NCBI GenBank assembly: GCA_015057625.1
Contig: SVDZ01000005.1
Coordinates: 1-60,938 of the forward strand
Length of the DNA: 60,938 bases
Source: Lachnospiraceae bacterium
Lineage (GTDB): Bacteria; Bacillota; Clostridia; Lachnospirales; Lachnospiraceae
Direction: 5' to 3'
Part shown: positions 1-7,803 of the stretch, in pieces
Position numbering within the stretch: position 1 is the stretch's first letter
How the letters are laid out: each line of letters opens with the position of its first letter
Position numbers and translations under genes: made by a program
Notes under the pieces: generated by a model
Told to the model about the DNA's origin: nothing
What the model saw: only the letters and a program-made list of their open reading frames with translations
The model's database searches: none

Positions 1-27
1 CTCTAAACACTCATTTTAGATATTTAT

Positions 28-44
28 CCTGTCTACTTGACAGG
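28..44. other. short inverted repeat at left edge
   Basis: The arms CCTGTC and GACAGG flank the 5-base loop TACTT. It lies beyond the 3' end of the minus-strand gene cluster that ends at 179, so it could help end that transcript. There is no clear T-run, so a terminator call is weak. The rest of 1-178 is AT-rich and shows no gene. Confidence 0.3.
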
Positions 45-178
45 GAGCATATCACATACTTTCCGGCTCTTCTTTTTTTTGTGGGCAAGATTTTGGGTTG
101 AAAGGTAGTTTATATAACATTATCCTTCCACAAGTGAATAGATTTTTAAGCCATTTTAACAAGTTTTCGAATCAAATG

Positions 179-1048
179 TCATTTATACATAATTTTATAT
201 ATTATATCTCTTTTATCTTTGGGAACATCGTTCCACATATCTATAAAATCACATAAATTTCTTTCCCATGAACTCATAATTAAGAGATTCCTTTGAAGAT
301 CCTCCTCATCAAATGATGTTTTTTTAATAGCACTGGTATTACCAATAAATTTGAACCATTTTGAATTATAATCACGTTCGTCTAATCTAAGTGATACAAA
401 GCTTGAAACTAAAGGAAAAACAAACGTTTTCTTCTCTGCAAAAAATCTATCTGTATTATCAAATGGTACTACGTTTAACCCTAAAATGTCTTCTACTTGT
501 GGCAATTCATCAAAGATCTTGTCGTAAACCTGTATTATTGGCAATATCCATTCCTCTCTTTCATAGGAATCATAATACTTAATCTCGCCAACTTTTTGAA
601 ATGTAACATACTTTTTATAAAAGGAAAAATTTTTGGAAATTTTTCTATTAAACTGATATGCATATATATCTCCCACATTCCAAAGGTTTCTTTCGAATTT
701 TGGATATTCAAATTGCTTTTCAGCAGGCATCGGAGAATTTAATTTCTCAATTAATTTAAGCAATACTTCTCTTCTTTTTTTGCTTATGCCTTCATTTAAT
801 TCATTATTTGCTTCATCAATAGCATTTTGCTTGACGGTTTCTGATAATCTTCCAACCTTCCACTGAGTATCTGCCAATGCCTCCCAAAAATAATTTTTCT
901 CATCCGTCTGTAACAATTCACTAAAAGTTTCTATAGTACGTAAATAAGCTTCATCATTGGAACATTGTTTCTTCAACCAAAACAAATATTCATCTCTAGT
1001 ATCACATGAAATATCATTTCCATATATGCTATTACTCCAAACTCCCAT
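179..1048 (-). CDS. MGxW-type protein of unknown function, last gene of the Rhs cluster
   Basis: This is a 289-residue soluble protein with no signal peptide or membrane segment. Its start MGVWSNSIYGND and the later motif FWEALADTQWKVGRL recall a widespread bacterial family that opens with MGxWG...DD and carries FWLALAxxQWxxGRL. I recognise that pattern from memory and know no function for it. The start is supported by GTAGGAGG seven bases upstream. It is the last of four small genes downstream of the Rhs toxin-like gene. In such positions genes are often immunity proteins or collected orphan immunity genes, so that is a reasonable but unproven role. A catalytic function is not evident. Confidence 0.6.
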   Translation of the reverse strand: MGVWSNSIYGNDISCDTRDEYLFWLKKQCSNDEAYLRTIETFSELLQTDEKNYFWEALADTQWKVGRLSETVKQNAIDEANNELNEGISKKRREVLLKLIEKLNSPMPAEKQFEYPKFERNLWNVGDIYAYQFNRKISKNFSFYKKYVTFQKVGEIKYYDSYEREEWILPIIQVYDKIFDELPQVEDILGLNVVPFDNTDRFFAEKKTFVFPLVSSFVSLRLDERDYNSKWFKFIGNTSAIKKTSFDEEDLQRNLLIMSSWERNLCDFIDMWNDVPKDKRDIIYKIMYK

Positions 1049-1056
1049 ATAACCTC

Positions 1057-1191
1057 CTACTCTGGATCCCAGTAACTTTGAATTAATGTCTGCATGTCTG
1101 TAAAATTGTCCTTAAACTTATTCCAATTTTTCTGAGCTATGGAATTTCTCAAATTCCGTAAATTATTTAAAGTATAAGCTGTGATTAATAT
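1057..1191 (-). pseudogene. orphan C-terminal peptide remnant, in frame after a TAG stop
   Basis: Reading the minus strand beyond the TAG that ends the next gene upstream, the same frame stays open for about 43 codons. It encodes a peptide ending QTLIQSYWDPE before a second TAG at 1057-1059. The peptide has protein-like composition with no start or ribosome site of its own. It looks like the tail of a toxin tip or immunity gene left by recombination. Read-through of the TAG, extending the neighbour to about 174 residues, is the alternative. Confidence 0.35.
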
Positions 1192-1587
1192 CTAATCTGC
1201 AATATAAAATCCTCCATCCCAAGAGCATGCATCCAAAATTACTTCCTGTATTTCATAGTCTCGATTTTCTTCTTTTTTCATTGAATCAAGATATTTTTGT
1301 GCACTTTTTTCATTGTCAAATATAATATGATACCTAACATCTACTTCGTCTCCATCATCCCAAATGGAATAATCCCACTCGTAAGATACAACTATATAAA
1401 CAACATCTCTTTTTTGAAGAATGTCTTTACCTCGATATGGTGGCTCAAGAACAATAAATCCATCCTTATATTTATTGAATCCCTCAAATTGTTTATAACG
1501 TTCAATGACTTCATTTACATAGTCTTTGTCTTGAAACGTACCAATAAATTTTTCTTCCTCTCCATGTCTATGTATTATTATGTACAT
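1192..1587 (-). CDS. small soluble protein, candidate immunity or cargo gene
   Basis: A protein of 131 residues starting MYIIIHRHGEEEKFIG. I chose this ATG because GGAGG lies four bases before it; an ATG four codons earlier would overlap that site. The N-terminal half (short beta strand, HRHG, then a helix after FxDKDYVNEVIERYK) looks like a compact alpha/beta fold seen in many small proteins next to polymorphic toxins. I recall a DUF7336-like resemblance but cannot confirm it. It is acidic and has no signal or membrane segment. Its position downstream of the Rhs gene suggests an immunity role by inference only. The frame stays open past its stop codon, as described for 1057-1191. Confidence 0.6.
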   Translation of the reverse strand: MYIIIHRHGEEEKFIGTFQDKDYVNEVIERYKQFEGFNKYKDGFIVLEPPYRGKDILQKRDVVYIVVSYEWDYSIWDDGDEVDVRYHIIFDNEKSAQKYLDSMKKEENRDYEIQEVILDACSWDGGFYIAD

Positions 1588-1633
1588 ACTGACCTCCATT
1601 TCATTATCTTTAGCTAATAGAAAAAATAGTCAT

Positions 1634-2104
1634 TTAGTACGTTAAAATTGGTTTACCGCTAAAATCTAAATAAGCTCTGTCTATTTCGCAACATTTATTT
1701 CCGTCCTTATCTATGTAAACACCGTCTATTTTAGTAGGTGAAAGCTTCGATTTGTCGTAAAATACGAGATAGCCGTCTATATCTATAAAAGCATTTTCGG
1801 TTGATATTTTTTCATTAGTATCACATTTTATTAAGACATCAGCATCATCAATAAATTCATATTCTTCATTTTCTCTCGTAAAATAGTGCGGTGCATTGCT
1901 GTTATATCGGATTCCTTTATTGTTATATGTACCGGATAATGAGTACAATAATAACACTATTCCTAACACTAGAACAATAAATCCCAATGTAAACTGCTTA
2001 TCCAATTTATTCTTTATTTTTTTTGTATGATTAATGATTGCTCCAAACACAAGATATAATAATATCAAACTGAAAAAGCATAAAATAATAATTGTTCTAT
2101 TCAT
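1634..2104 (-). CDS. membrane-anchored protein, candidate immunity partner
   Basis: A protein of 156 residues with two predicted membrane helices in the first 65 residues (about 4-24 and 40-60). A hydrophilic domain of about 95 residues follows, with repeated D-G turns (FIDIDGYLVFYDK, VYIDKDGNK), suggesting beta-hairpins. GAGGAATTGTAATT precedes the ATG. It lies 15 bp after the preceding membrane-protein gene, so the two are probably co-transcribed with the Rhs gene. The Rhs tip is itself hydrophobic, so membrane-located immunity proteins are expected in this slot. I do not recognise the family. Confidence 0.6.
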   Translation of the reverse strand: MNRTIIILCFFSLILLYLVFGAIINHTKKIKNKLDKQFTLGFIVLVLGIVLLLYSLSGTYNNKGIRYNSNAPHYFTRENEEYEFIDDADVLIKCDTNEKISTENAFIDIDGYLVFYDKSKLSPTKIDGVYIDKDGNKCCEIDRAYLDFSGKPILTY

Positions 2105-2119
2105 AATTACAATTCCTCA

Positions 2120-2620
2120 TTATCTCAACAATCCTACAATAACACATATAACGAACGGTCCGTAAATTAATATATATCGAAATATAAAACTGAATTTTAA
2201 ACTTCTTTTTGCCTCTTCACTTATAGAACTTATTTGTTCTTGGTTTAAAAATTCGTTTAATTCAAATTCACTCATTCTCTCATTAATATTATTAAAGGAT
2301 TCAGGATACATTTGTTTTAACAACAATATTTTTTTATCAGCTCTATACATAAATAATTGGAGTTTTCTTTCCAGTATCGGACAAGTCAGCAGTATTAATA
2401 TAATAAATACCGATATTGAATATGGAAAAAAATAAGCTGAAATTAGTCCTACTATGGATAATGATATATTGAAAAACCAATTTGCATATTTGCGATCCCT
2501 TTCTTTATAAAAACGAGCTAGACAATATGCAATTGCACTCCCCAATAAGCCCAACAATAGTATTATTGCGATATGATTTGGTTCATATAGGTTTATAAAA
2601 TAATTTAATATATCATTCAT
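2120..2620 (-). CDS. polytopic membrane protein directly downstream of the Rhs tip
   Basis: A protein of 166 residues with about four hydrophobic segments (near 17-35, 48-66, 68-84 and 144-163). A charged cytosolic-looking stretch at about 90-140 contains ADKKILLLKQMYPESF. The gene starts only 8 bp after the Rhs stop codon and has a GGTAGGA ribosome site. In contact-dependent toxin systems the gene immediately after the toxin tip is usually its immunity gene. A membrane protein here matches the membrane-active appearance of the tip. No family is recognised, so the function is an inference from position and topology. Confidence 0.65.
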   Translation of the reverse strand: MNDILNYFINLYEPNHIAIILLLGLLGSAIAYCLARFYKERDRKYANWFFNISLSIVGLISAYFFPYSISVFIILILLTCPILERKLQLFMYRADKKILLLKQMYPESFNNINERMSEFELNEFLNQEQISSISEEAKRSLKFSFIFRYILIYGPFVICVIVGLLR

Positions 2621-2628
2621 ATCATTTC

Positions 2629-5600
2629 CTACCTTCTTCTATTTAACACTGTTGCTATATCATTACAAAGCTGTGAATTAGAAAGGAACCATCCTTTAGC
2701 ACCGACAATTCCAAACATAATATTACATAGATTTGAAGCTTGTTGCGGTGTTATTCTTCCACGCGCTAAAAGCCAAGCTGGTCTTACACATATTAAAGCA
2801 CATATCAGAGTTATACCTGATGCTATCCATCCCACTCCTCGCCATATCTTATCAGTTCGAGTGGGATATTTAATCTTTTTATACGCTTTTTCTGTAGCGT
2901 AAATACCAACAGTTGCTAATGCAATATTAACTGCTACAGATGCTGCAAACCCCCATGGAGTTACCCGAAGGCATAACGAAATCAAAGGCCAAAGAACATT
3001 CACTATATCTAAAATAACAGATAAAATACTTCTTCCATCGTAATCAACGAAATTAATTGGATTACTTTCACAATATGTCAACATATTGTAACTCAAAAGA
3101 GTCCCACTAACGCCCAAATTTTCAACTTCATCCGGATTTATAAACCTTCCAACTTCAGCATCATAGTATCTGCTCTGTAAATAATAGAACCCTGTTTCAT
3201 CATCCTGATAGTATCCTCTATATTTGATATGATTAAAAGAACAATATGTTTCATAAGTAGAAGTACAACTTGAACTTGTAATATTTCCCCATGCATCATA
3301 TGTATATGATGCGACTTTGTCTCCATGGGCATTGAGTATTCCAATGACATCTCCCTGAAGGTTTTTCTCATAGTATAATCTCACATTAGCAACTACATCA
3401 CTTGTTGTTATATAATTATACTCAAAACCAATTATATCTCCAGTACCGTCATACAAATACCAGATATCTGTTTTCTTATTTGTAGATTTATCAGTTACTA
3501 TTTCTCTTATCAGATTATCGTCATCCCATTCGTAAAACGTTGAATAATCTGATGTTTCTTTGAAAGTTCTTAATCCTTTTTCATTGTACGAATAACTAAC
3601 AGTGCTATTGTCAGACATTGTTATCTGAGATAACTGTCTTCCACGTTCCCATGTAAAGGACATACCATTGATATAATTCAAAGGATTACCATTGTTATCA
3701 TATGTTATAGTTTGTCCCGCATATGATGTCAACTGATCAGGCCAATTACTGTTTTCATATGTATAATATATAGTTGTTCCGTTGTTGCTGGTTCTTACAC
3801 CATTTGCATTAATTGGATACTCTATTTTACCATATACATTACCATTGGTATTATAAACATAATCGTACTCTTTAAATGTTACGTAGTCTTTTTCAAGATT
3901 GAGCCTTCCGTGAGCATCATATCCGTATTCATACTTTACTACATTATTTTCTTTTATCTGTGTTATATTTCCGGTAAGATCATAAGTATAGTCAAATGAT
4001 TTATCGTCAGTTGTACCGGATAAGTCAATATCATAAGAAGCATGAGTAATATCAATCTTTTCATATGTACTCGATATCAAGTCAGTGTTAAAAATACTTG
4101 AATGGACTATTTTTTCCGAAATATCATTTGATGAAAATTCATTTCTTACAGTATCGTTGTTATGAAGTGTTTCGTTTATTATTTCTACTGTCACATCATC
4201 ACCTGATGCATTTGTTTCAGTCTCTGTTTCTGACGATATTGTACTTATATTTGTAGCTGAGATGTTTTTTAGATTCTTAAAACCATATGATGTTACAGTC
4301 GTCGAGACTCCGGTATCTTCATCTTCCGTAGTCTGTACACTCTTTGTAAAGTTATCACTTCTTGTAAGCGAAGAACCATTTTCGCTATAGGTGTAATTCC
4401 ATTCAATTGGGTTTACTGCATCTTCAGTGTAATCCTCAAACTTTTTCAGTTCACCTTCTGAATTGAAGTATGATATATAAGTTGGTGAGGTATCACTGTT
4501 GTAATACAATTCCGTCGTGGATGCAGTGGAAGTAGTATCATTCTCTGCAACTTTGTATGTTGTAGTAACCGTTCTTACTACCTGATTATTTCCATAAGTA
4601 TCTGAATGCTCATTCTGATCTATTATACCACCTATCTGTATATTAGATATATCGCCGTCATTTCCTGCATTGTTAACAAGTTCTGTATCAGCATATGTCA
4701 TCAACGACTGATTTCCCACTTTAAGATTGGTCATATCGCCATCGTTGTTATAAGTCATTGTATACTTTGTTCTCTGATCACAGATAAATGTAAGGTTATT
4801 ATCAGAATCATAGGTATAGGTTATACAGATAGTTTGAGTATTGTTTGGGTCATAAGTTGCATCATAAGCTTCTACAATCGCGGTATTATTTCCCTTATCA
4901 TCATAGAAATACTTAATTGTTTTGTTTAAATATACAGAACCATAATCTGCAACAATTTTTTTAATGCTGCCACTGTAAATATTAGTAAAATAAGTATATG
5001 TCACTCCGTCAATTGTTTCAGAGTATTGCTTATCATACAACCCCATGTGAACTGTAGCCTGTGCCGCGGCAGTCTGTCTTGTATAGTCGTTTGTTTTTCT
5101 AGGAGTATAATCTCCGCTATCATTAGTTCCGTCAAAATCAGAGTCTGCAAGCCATGGGTCTGTTCCCTCCTGATACTCTATTAAGTCGGTCAAGTCATCA
5201 CCGTCACTGTCTTCATCTACAGTATTTGCAACTGCAGGATCTGTTCCAAGCGTAAACACTTCATAGCTGTCTGGAAATCCATCCCCATCAGTATCCAATT
5301 CATATACAGGTTCTTCCGGCGTACTGTCTAAAGTCTCCTCATTCCAGTAGGTTTTGAAATCCCATATTTCATAACTGTCTTCAAGTCCATCACCGTCAGT
5401 ATCTTTGATTACGTTTACGAATGTATAACCTCTGTCTATGAGGGTTTCACCCTCGGTAGTTGTCTCCTCAATTACAGATTCTAACTCAGACGTTGTTTCT
5501 TCAGGCTGTTCATTTTCTTCCTTTTCCAATGTAACTATGTTGGATACTCTAACAGTTCCGTTGGAATACAAAATACACGCTCTTAAATCAATGCATTCAT

Positions 5601-7371
5601 CGATATTACTAGCGTCAACTTCCGCTTCCTCAGTAATATCATCCCCCACCGTTACAGAATGGAATTTATTTTCATTATCTTTTCTTGTAAAAATCTTATA
5701 GCCAGAAACTTCAACTCCCGATTCTAACTCGTTTTGATCATCTATGGAAACTAGAAATTTATCAGCCTGCTCGTCATATGATGCAGATATATCAACAGTA
5801 GCATCATACGGCTCTAAATCTCTATAATACACAGTTAAAGACATATGTCTTGTTCCGCTATATCCACCGTTACCGTCACTTATGTAATGTGGCTCAGGTC
5901 CATAAAAGCAGGCTGAACCTCCTTGTTCACAAGTAAATACAAGACCATTGTTTACCTGACTTCCGTCTGCTACTGCCTGCGCCCAGTCAGTAATATCAAG
6001 GAAATGATCTTCTCCTTCAACGCCCGTCATCTGTTCACTTACTATAACATCACTTGATACTCCGGGCTGATTATTCCAGGTAATTGTATTAGGATCCCAG
6101 CTACCTGCAGCATTACGTAACTGTAATGTTCCAACCGTATAATAATATAGATACGAATTTTCAAACAATCTAATATTAGCCCATTCAATATATTTATCTG
6201 AAAAACTTAGACCATTTCCAACTAATGAATATCCAGTTAGCAAGTTGTGTGTATCTAAATAAACTCTTGCCTCTGTGTTATAAGGATATGACGTCATCAT
6301 ATTATTCATCACGGTCAAATATTCACTATGCATATTTGTATCTGCCATATAGCTTGCCTGCCAAACTGTAGCCGTACTTAAATACCAAAATTGCCACACC
6401 ATTGGAGGGTCTATTATTACAGGATAAGCCAGATTATCATTTTCAAAATACTCTTCGTCAACTACCACTTTAAGTGTTGTCTTATCATCATTATCAGCCA
6501 ACTCATATTCAACACTTTGATAGTCTTCGTTTCCATCGGCATCAAGCAGAAATGGAACCTGAATTATTCCAACCGTATCATCTGTGTCATTATCGCAAAC
6601 TACTATATTTCTATCACCATTATCCTTTTTGAGATATACATTCTTCGTGTTAATATCGAACTCAAATACAGAAGTATCAGGTTTTGAGTTTATGACTATG
6701 TTTTCCTTTACACCATTTTCTTTTACAATATATTGATATTCAATTTCTTCTGATTCAGATTGATATTTAACTTCATCTTTATTATTTGTGTCTTTTATTA
6801 TTTCGTATTGTTCACTTATTTCCTCGTTGTTTGTAGTAGTTTCTTCTATGTTGGTCTCGTATTCTTCTGTGTCATCATTAGATAACTCTGTATCTATTAC
6901 TGGAGACATAGTTAGGCTGTATTTTCCATGTTTTAGAATGAGACCATCCTCTATATTCTCAGAAAAATATACTTTACTGTCACTGCTTTTATTCACATAC
7001 TTATAATTATTAACATTTTTTGCATGGATTGAATTTAAGACTTGCTTATCAGAATTAGAAATGTTTACAACTTCATTGTCATAATCTTTTAACGTTCCGT
7101 TCTCTTCGTATCTGATGTTAGAGAAAAAGAATTCTGTTTTTTTAGAACCATCAGACATAAGATAGGTGTTTGAATTAACAGTACGTTCATCTACAAGTTC
7201 TGAGACAATTTCCGGTTCCTGAAAACCTGAATCAACATTTTTTTCCTGTTCATTTGACTGTGGATTTGTAGTTTTGGCGCGTACTTCACTTAACGATGAA
7301 ATTCCGTTACTAGTACCTATAATAGCAATCGTAAGCATAATTGCTATTGTTTGTTTTATTATTTTTTCCAT
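2629..7371 (-). CDS. secreted Rhs/YD-repeat (WapA-like) polymorphic toxin
   Basis: An exported protein of 1580 residues. Residues 1-33 form a signal peptide. A DNRLRE-type adhesion module spans about 325-515, with TWNNQPG and DITDWAQAVADG motifs. A beta-sandwich-like stretch follows at 520-620. Calcium-binding DxDGDG repeats (DTDGDGLEDSYE and similar) lie at about 655-760. YD/Rhs repeats fill 770-1446 and end in the Rhs core (RYYDAEVGRFINPDE near 1400, NPINFVDYDG just before 1448). The last 134 residues are unrelated to the repeats and strongly hydrophobic, with three or four possible membrane segments. This is the variable tip position that carries the toxin in WapA and Rhs proteins. The hydrophobic tip suggests a membrane-active toxin rather than a nuclease. 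GGGAGG precedes the ATG. The four genes downstream may protect the producer. Confidence 0.9.
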   Translation of the reverse strand: MEKIIKQTIAIMLTIAIIGTSNGISSLSEVRAKTTNPQSNEQEKNVDSGFQEPEIVSELVDERTVNSNTYLMSDGSKKTEFFFSNIRYEENGTLKDYDNEVVNISNSDKQVLNSIHAKNVNNYKYVNKSSDSKVYFSENIEDGLILKHGKYSLTMSPVIDTELSNDDTEEYETNIEETTTNNEEISEQYEIIKDTNNKDEVKYQSESEEIEYQYIVKENGVKENIVINSKPDTSVFEFDINTKNVYLKKDNGDRNIVVCDNDTDDTVGIIQVPFLLDADGNEDYQSVEYELADNDDKTTLKVVVDEEYFENDNLAYPVIIDPPMVWQFWYLSTATVWQASYMADTNMHSEYLTVMNNMMTSYPYNTEARVYLDTHNLLTGYSLVGNGLSFSDKYIEWANIRLFENSYLYYYTVGTLQLRNAAGSWDPNTITWNNQPGVSSDVIVSEQMTGVEGEDHFLDITDWAQAVADGSQVNNGLVFTCEQGGSACFYGPEPHYISDGNGGYSGTRHMSLTVYYRDLEPYDATVDISASYDEQADKFLVSIDDQNELESGVEVSGYKIFTRKDNENKFHSVTVGDDITEEAEVDASNIDECIDLRACILYSNGTVRVSNIVTLEKEENEQPEETTSELESVIEETTTEGETLIDRGYTFVNVIKDTDGDGLEDSYEIWDFKTYWNEETLDSTPEEPVYELDTDGDGFPDSYEVFTLGTDPAVANTVDEDSDGDDLTDLIEYQEGTDPWLADSDFDGTNDSGDYTPRKTNDYTRQTAAAQATVHMGLYDKQYSETIDGVTYTYFTNIYSGSIKKIVADYGSVYLNKTIKYFYDDKGNNTAIVEAYDATYDPNNTQTICITYTYDSDNNLTFICDQRTKYTMTYNNDGDMTNLKVGNQSLMTYADTELVNNAGNDGDISNIQIGGIIDQNEHSDTYGNNQVVRTVTTTYKVAENDTTSTASTTELYYNSDTSPTYISYFNSEGELKKFEDYTEDAVNPIEWNYTYSENGSSLTRSDNFTKSVQTTEDEDTGVSTTVTSYGFKNLKNISATNISTISSETETETNASGDDVTVEIINETLHNNDTVRNEFSSNDISEKIVHSSIFNTDLISSTYEKIDITHASYDIDLSGTTDDKSFDYTYDLTGNITQIKENNVVKYEYGYDAHGRLNLEKDYVTFKEYDYVYNTNGNVYGKIEYPINANGVRTSNNGTTIYYTYENSNWPDQLTSYAGQTITYDNNGNPLNYINGMSFTWERGRQLSQITMSDNSTVSYSYNEKGLRTFKETSDYSTFYEWDDDNLIREIVTDKSTNKKTDIWYLYDGTGDIIGFEYNYITTSDVVANVRLYYEKNLQGDVIGILNAHGDKVASYTYDAWGNITSSSCTSTYETYCSFNHIKYRGYYQDDETGFYYLQSRYYDAEVGRFINPDEVENLGVSGTLLSYNMLTYCESNPINFVDYDGRSILSVILDIVNVLWPLISLCLRVTPWGFAASVAVNIALATVGIYATEKAYKKIKYPTRTDKIWRGVGWIASGITLICALICVRPAWLLARGRITPQQASNLCNIMFGIVGAKGWFLSNSQLCNDIATVLNRRR

Positions 7372-7542
7372 TTAAAAACCTCCCATTATCTACTGCTCCC
7401 CAAATGTTACCTAAAAATTTCGATAAATATCACAGTAAACATATCACCCCATTTCTGTACTGTCCGTTCCTTCCCCTATATAGTTTTATGATAACAACAA
7501 ATAACAACTTTAGATAGGGCTGCATAAGCAATTTTTGCTTTT

Positions 7543-7560
7543 AATAGGTGTACACCTATT
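7543..7560. promoter_or_regulatory. perfect 18-bp palindrome between divergent genes
   Basis: AATAGGTGTACACCTATT is a perfect palindrome between the Rhs gene (leftward) and the glycosidase gene (rightward). Just to its left, at 7527-7541, is the hairpin-forming AAGCAATTTTTGCTT. A dimeric repressor site is the likeliest meaning, but the regulator is unknown. The rest of 7372-7803 holds AT-rich promoter DNA and no gene. Confidence 0.45.
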
Positions 7561-7609
7561 GCTTCTTGATATAATAAACTATATATTTTACACTTTTTCT
7601 CCTTTAATC

Positions 7610-7638
7610 TTGTTCGAAAAAATAAGTCGTGCTATAAT
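7610..7638 (+). promoter_or_regulatory. promoter of the GH99-like/GH43 gene
   Basis: A -35-like TTGTTC (7610-7615) and a perfect -10 TATAAT (7633-7638) are separated by 17 bp. Transcription would start near 7645 and leave a leader of about 160 nt before the ATG at 7804. Confidence 0.5.
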
Positions 7639-7706
7639 TTGATTAGTTTATGGAACGGGTTTATTATTATAGTTTTAGTATAGTAACATCTTGAAAAATT
7701 ACGAGA

Positions 7707-7743
7707 TTTAACGTTAAACGTTTATTTTTAACTATAACGTTTG
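7707..7743. promoter_or_regulatory. AACGTT-centred operator cluster
   Basis: The perfect palindrome TTTAACGTTAAA (7707-7718) is followed by AAACGTTTA (7716-7724) and ATAACGTTTG (7734-7743). A central CG in a short palindrome is typical of LacI/GalR-family sugar regulators, and the site lies just downstream of the likely start point. Which regulator binds is not shown. Confidence 0.4.
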
Positions 7744-7803
7744 TTCTCGCTTTTTTCGTGCGTTTATTTTTCAAATTTATACAATTTTAAAAGGAGAGGT
7801 ACT

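Noticed and set aside
5085..5420. Dockerin domain in the Rhs protein
   Set aside because: The DxDGDG repeats are of the thrombospondin type-3 calcium-binding kind and lack the paired dockerin helix pattern.
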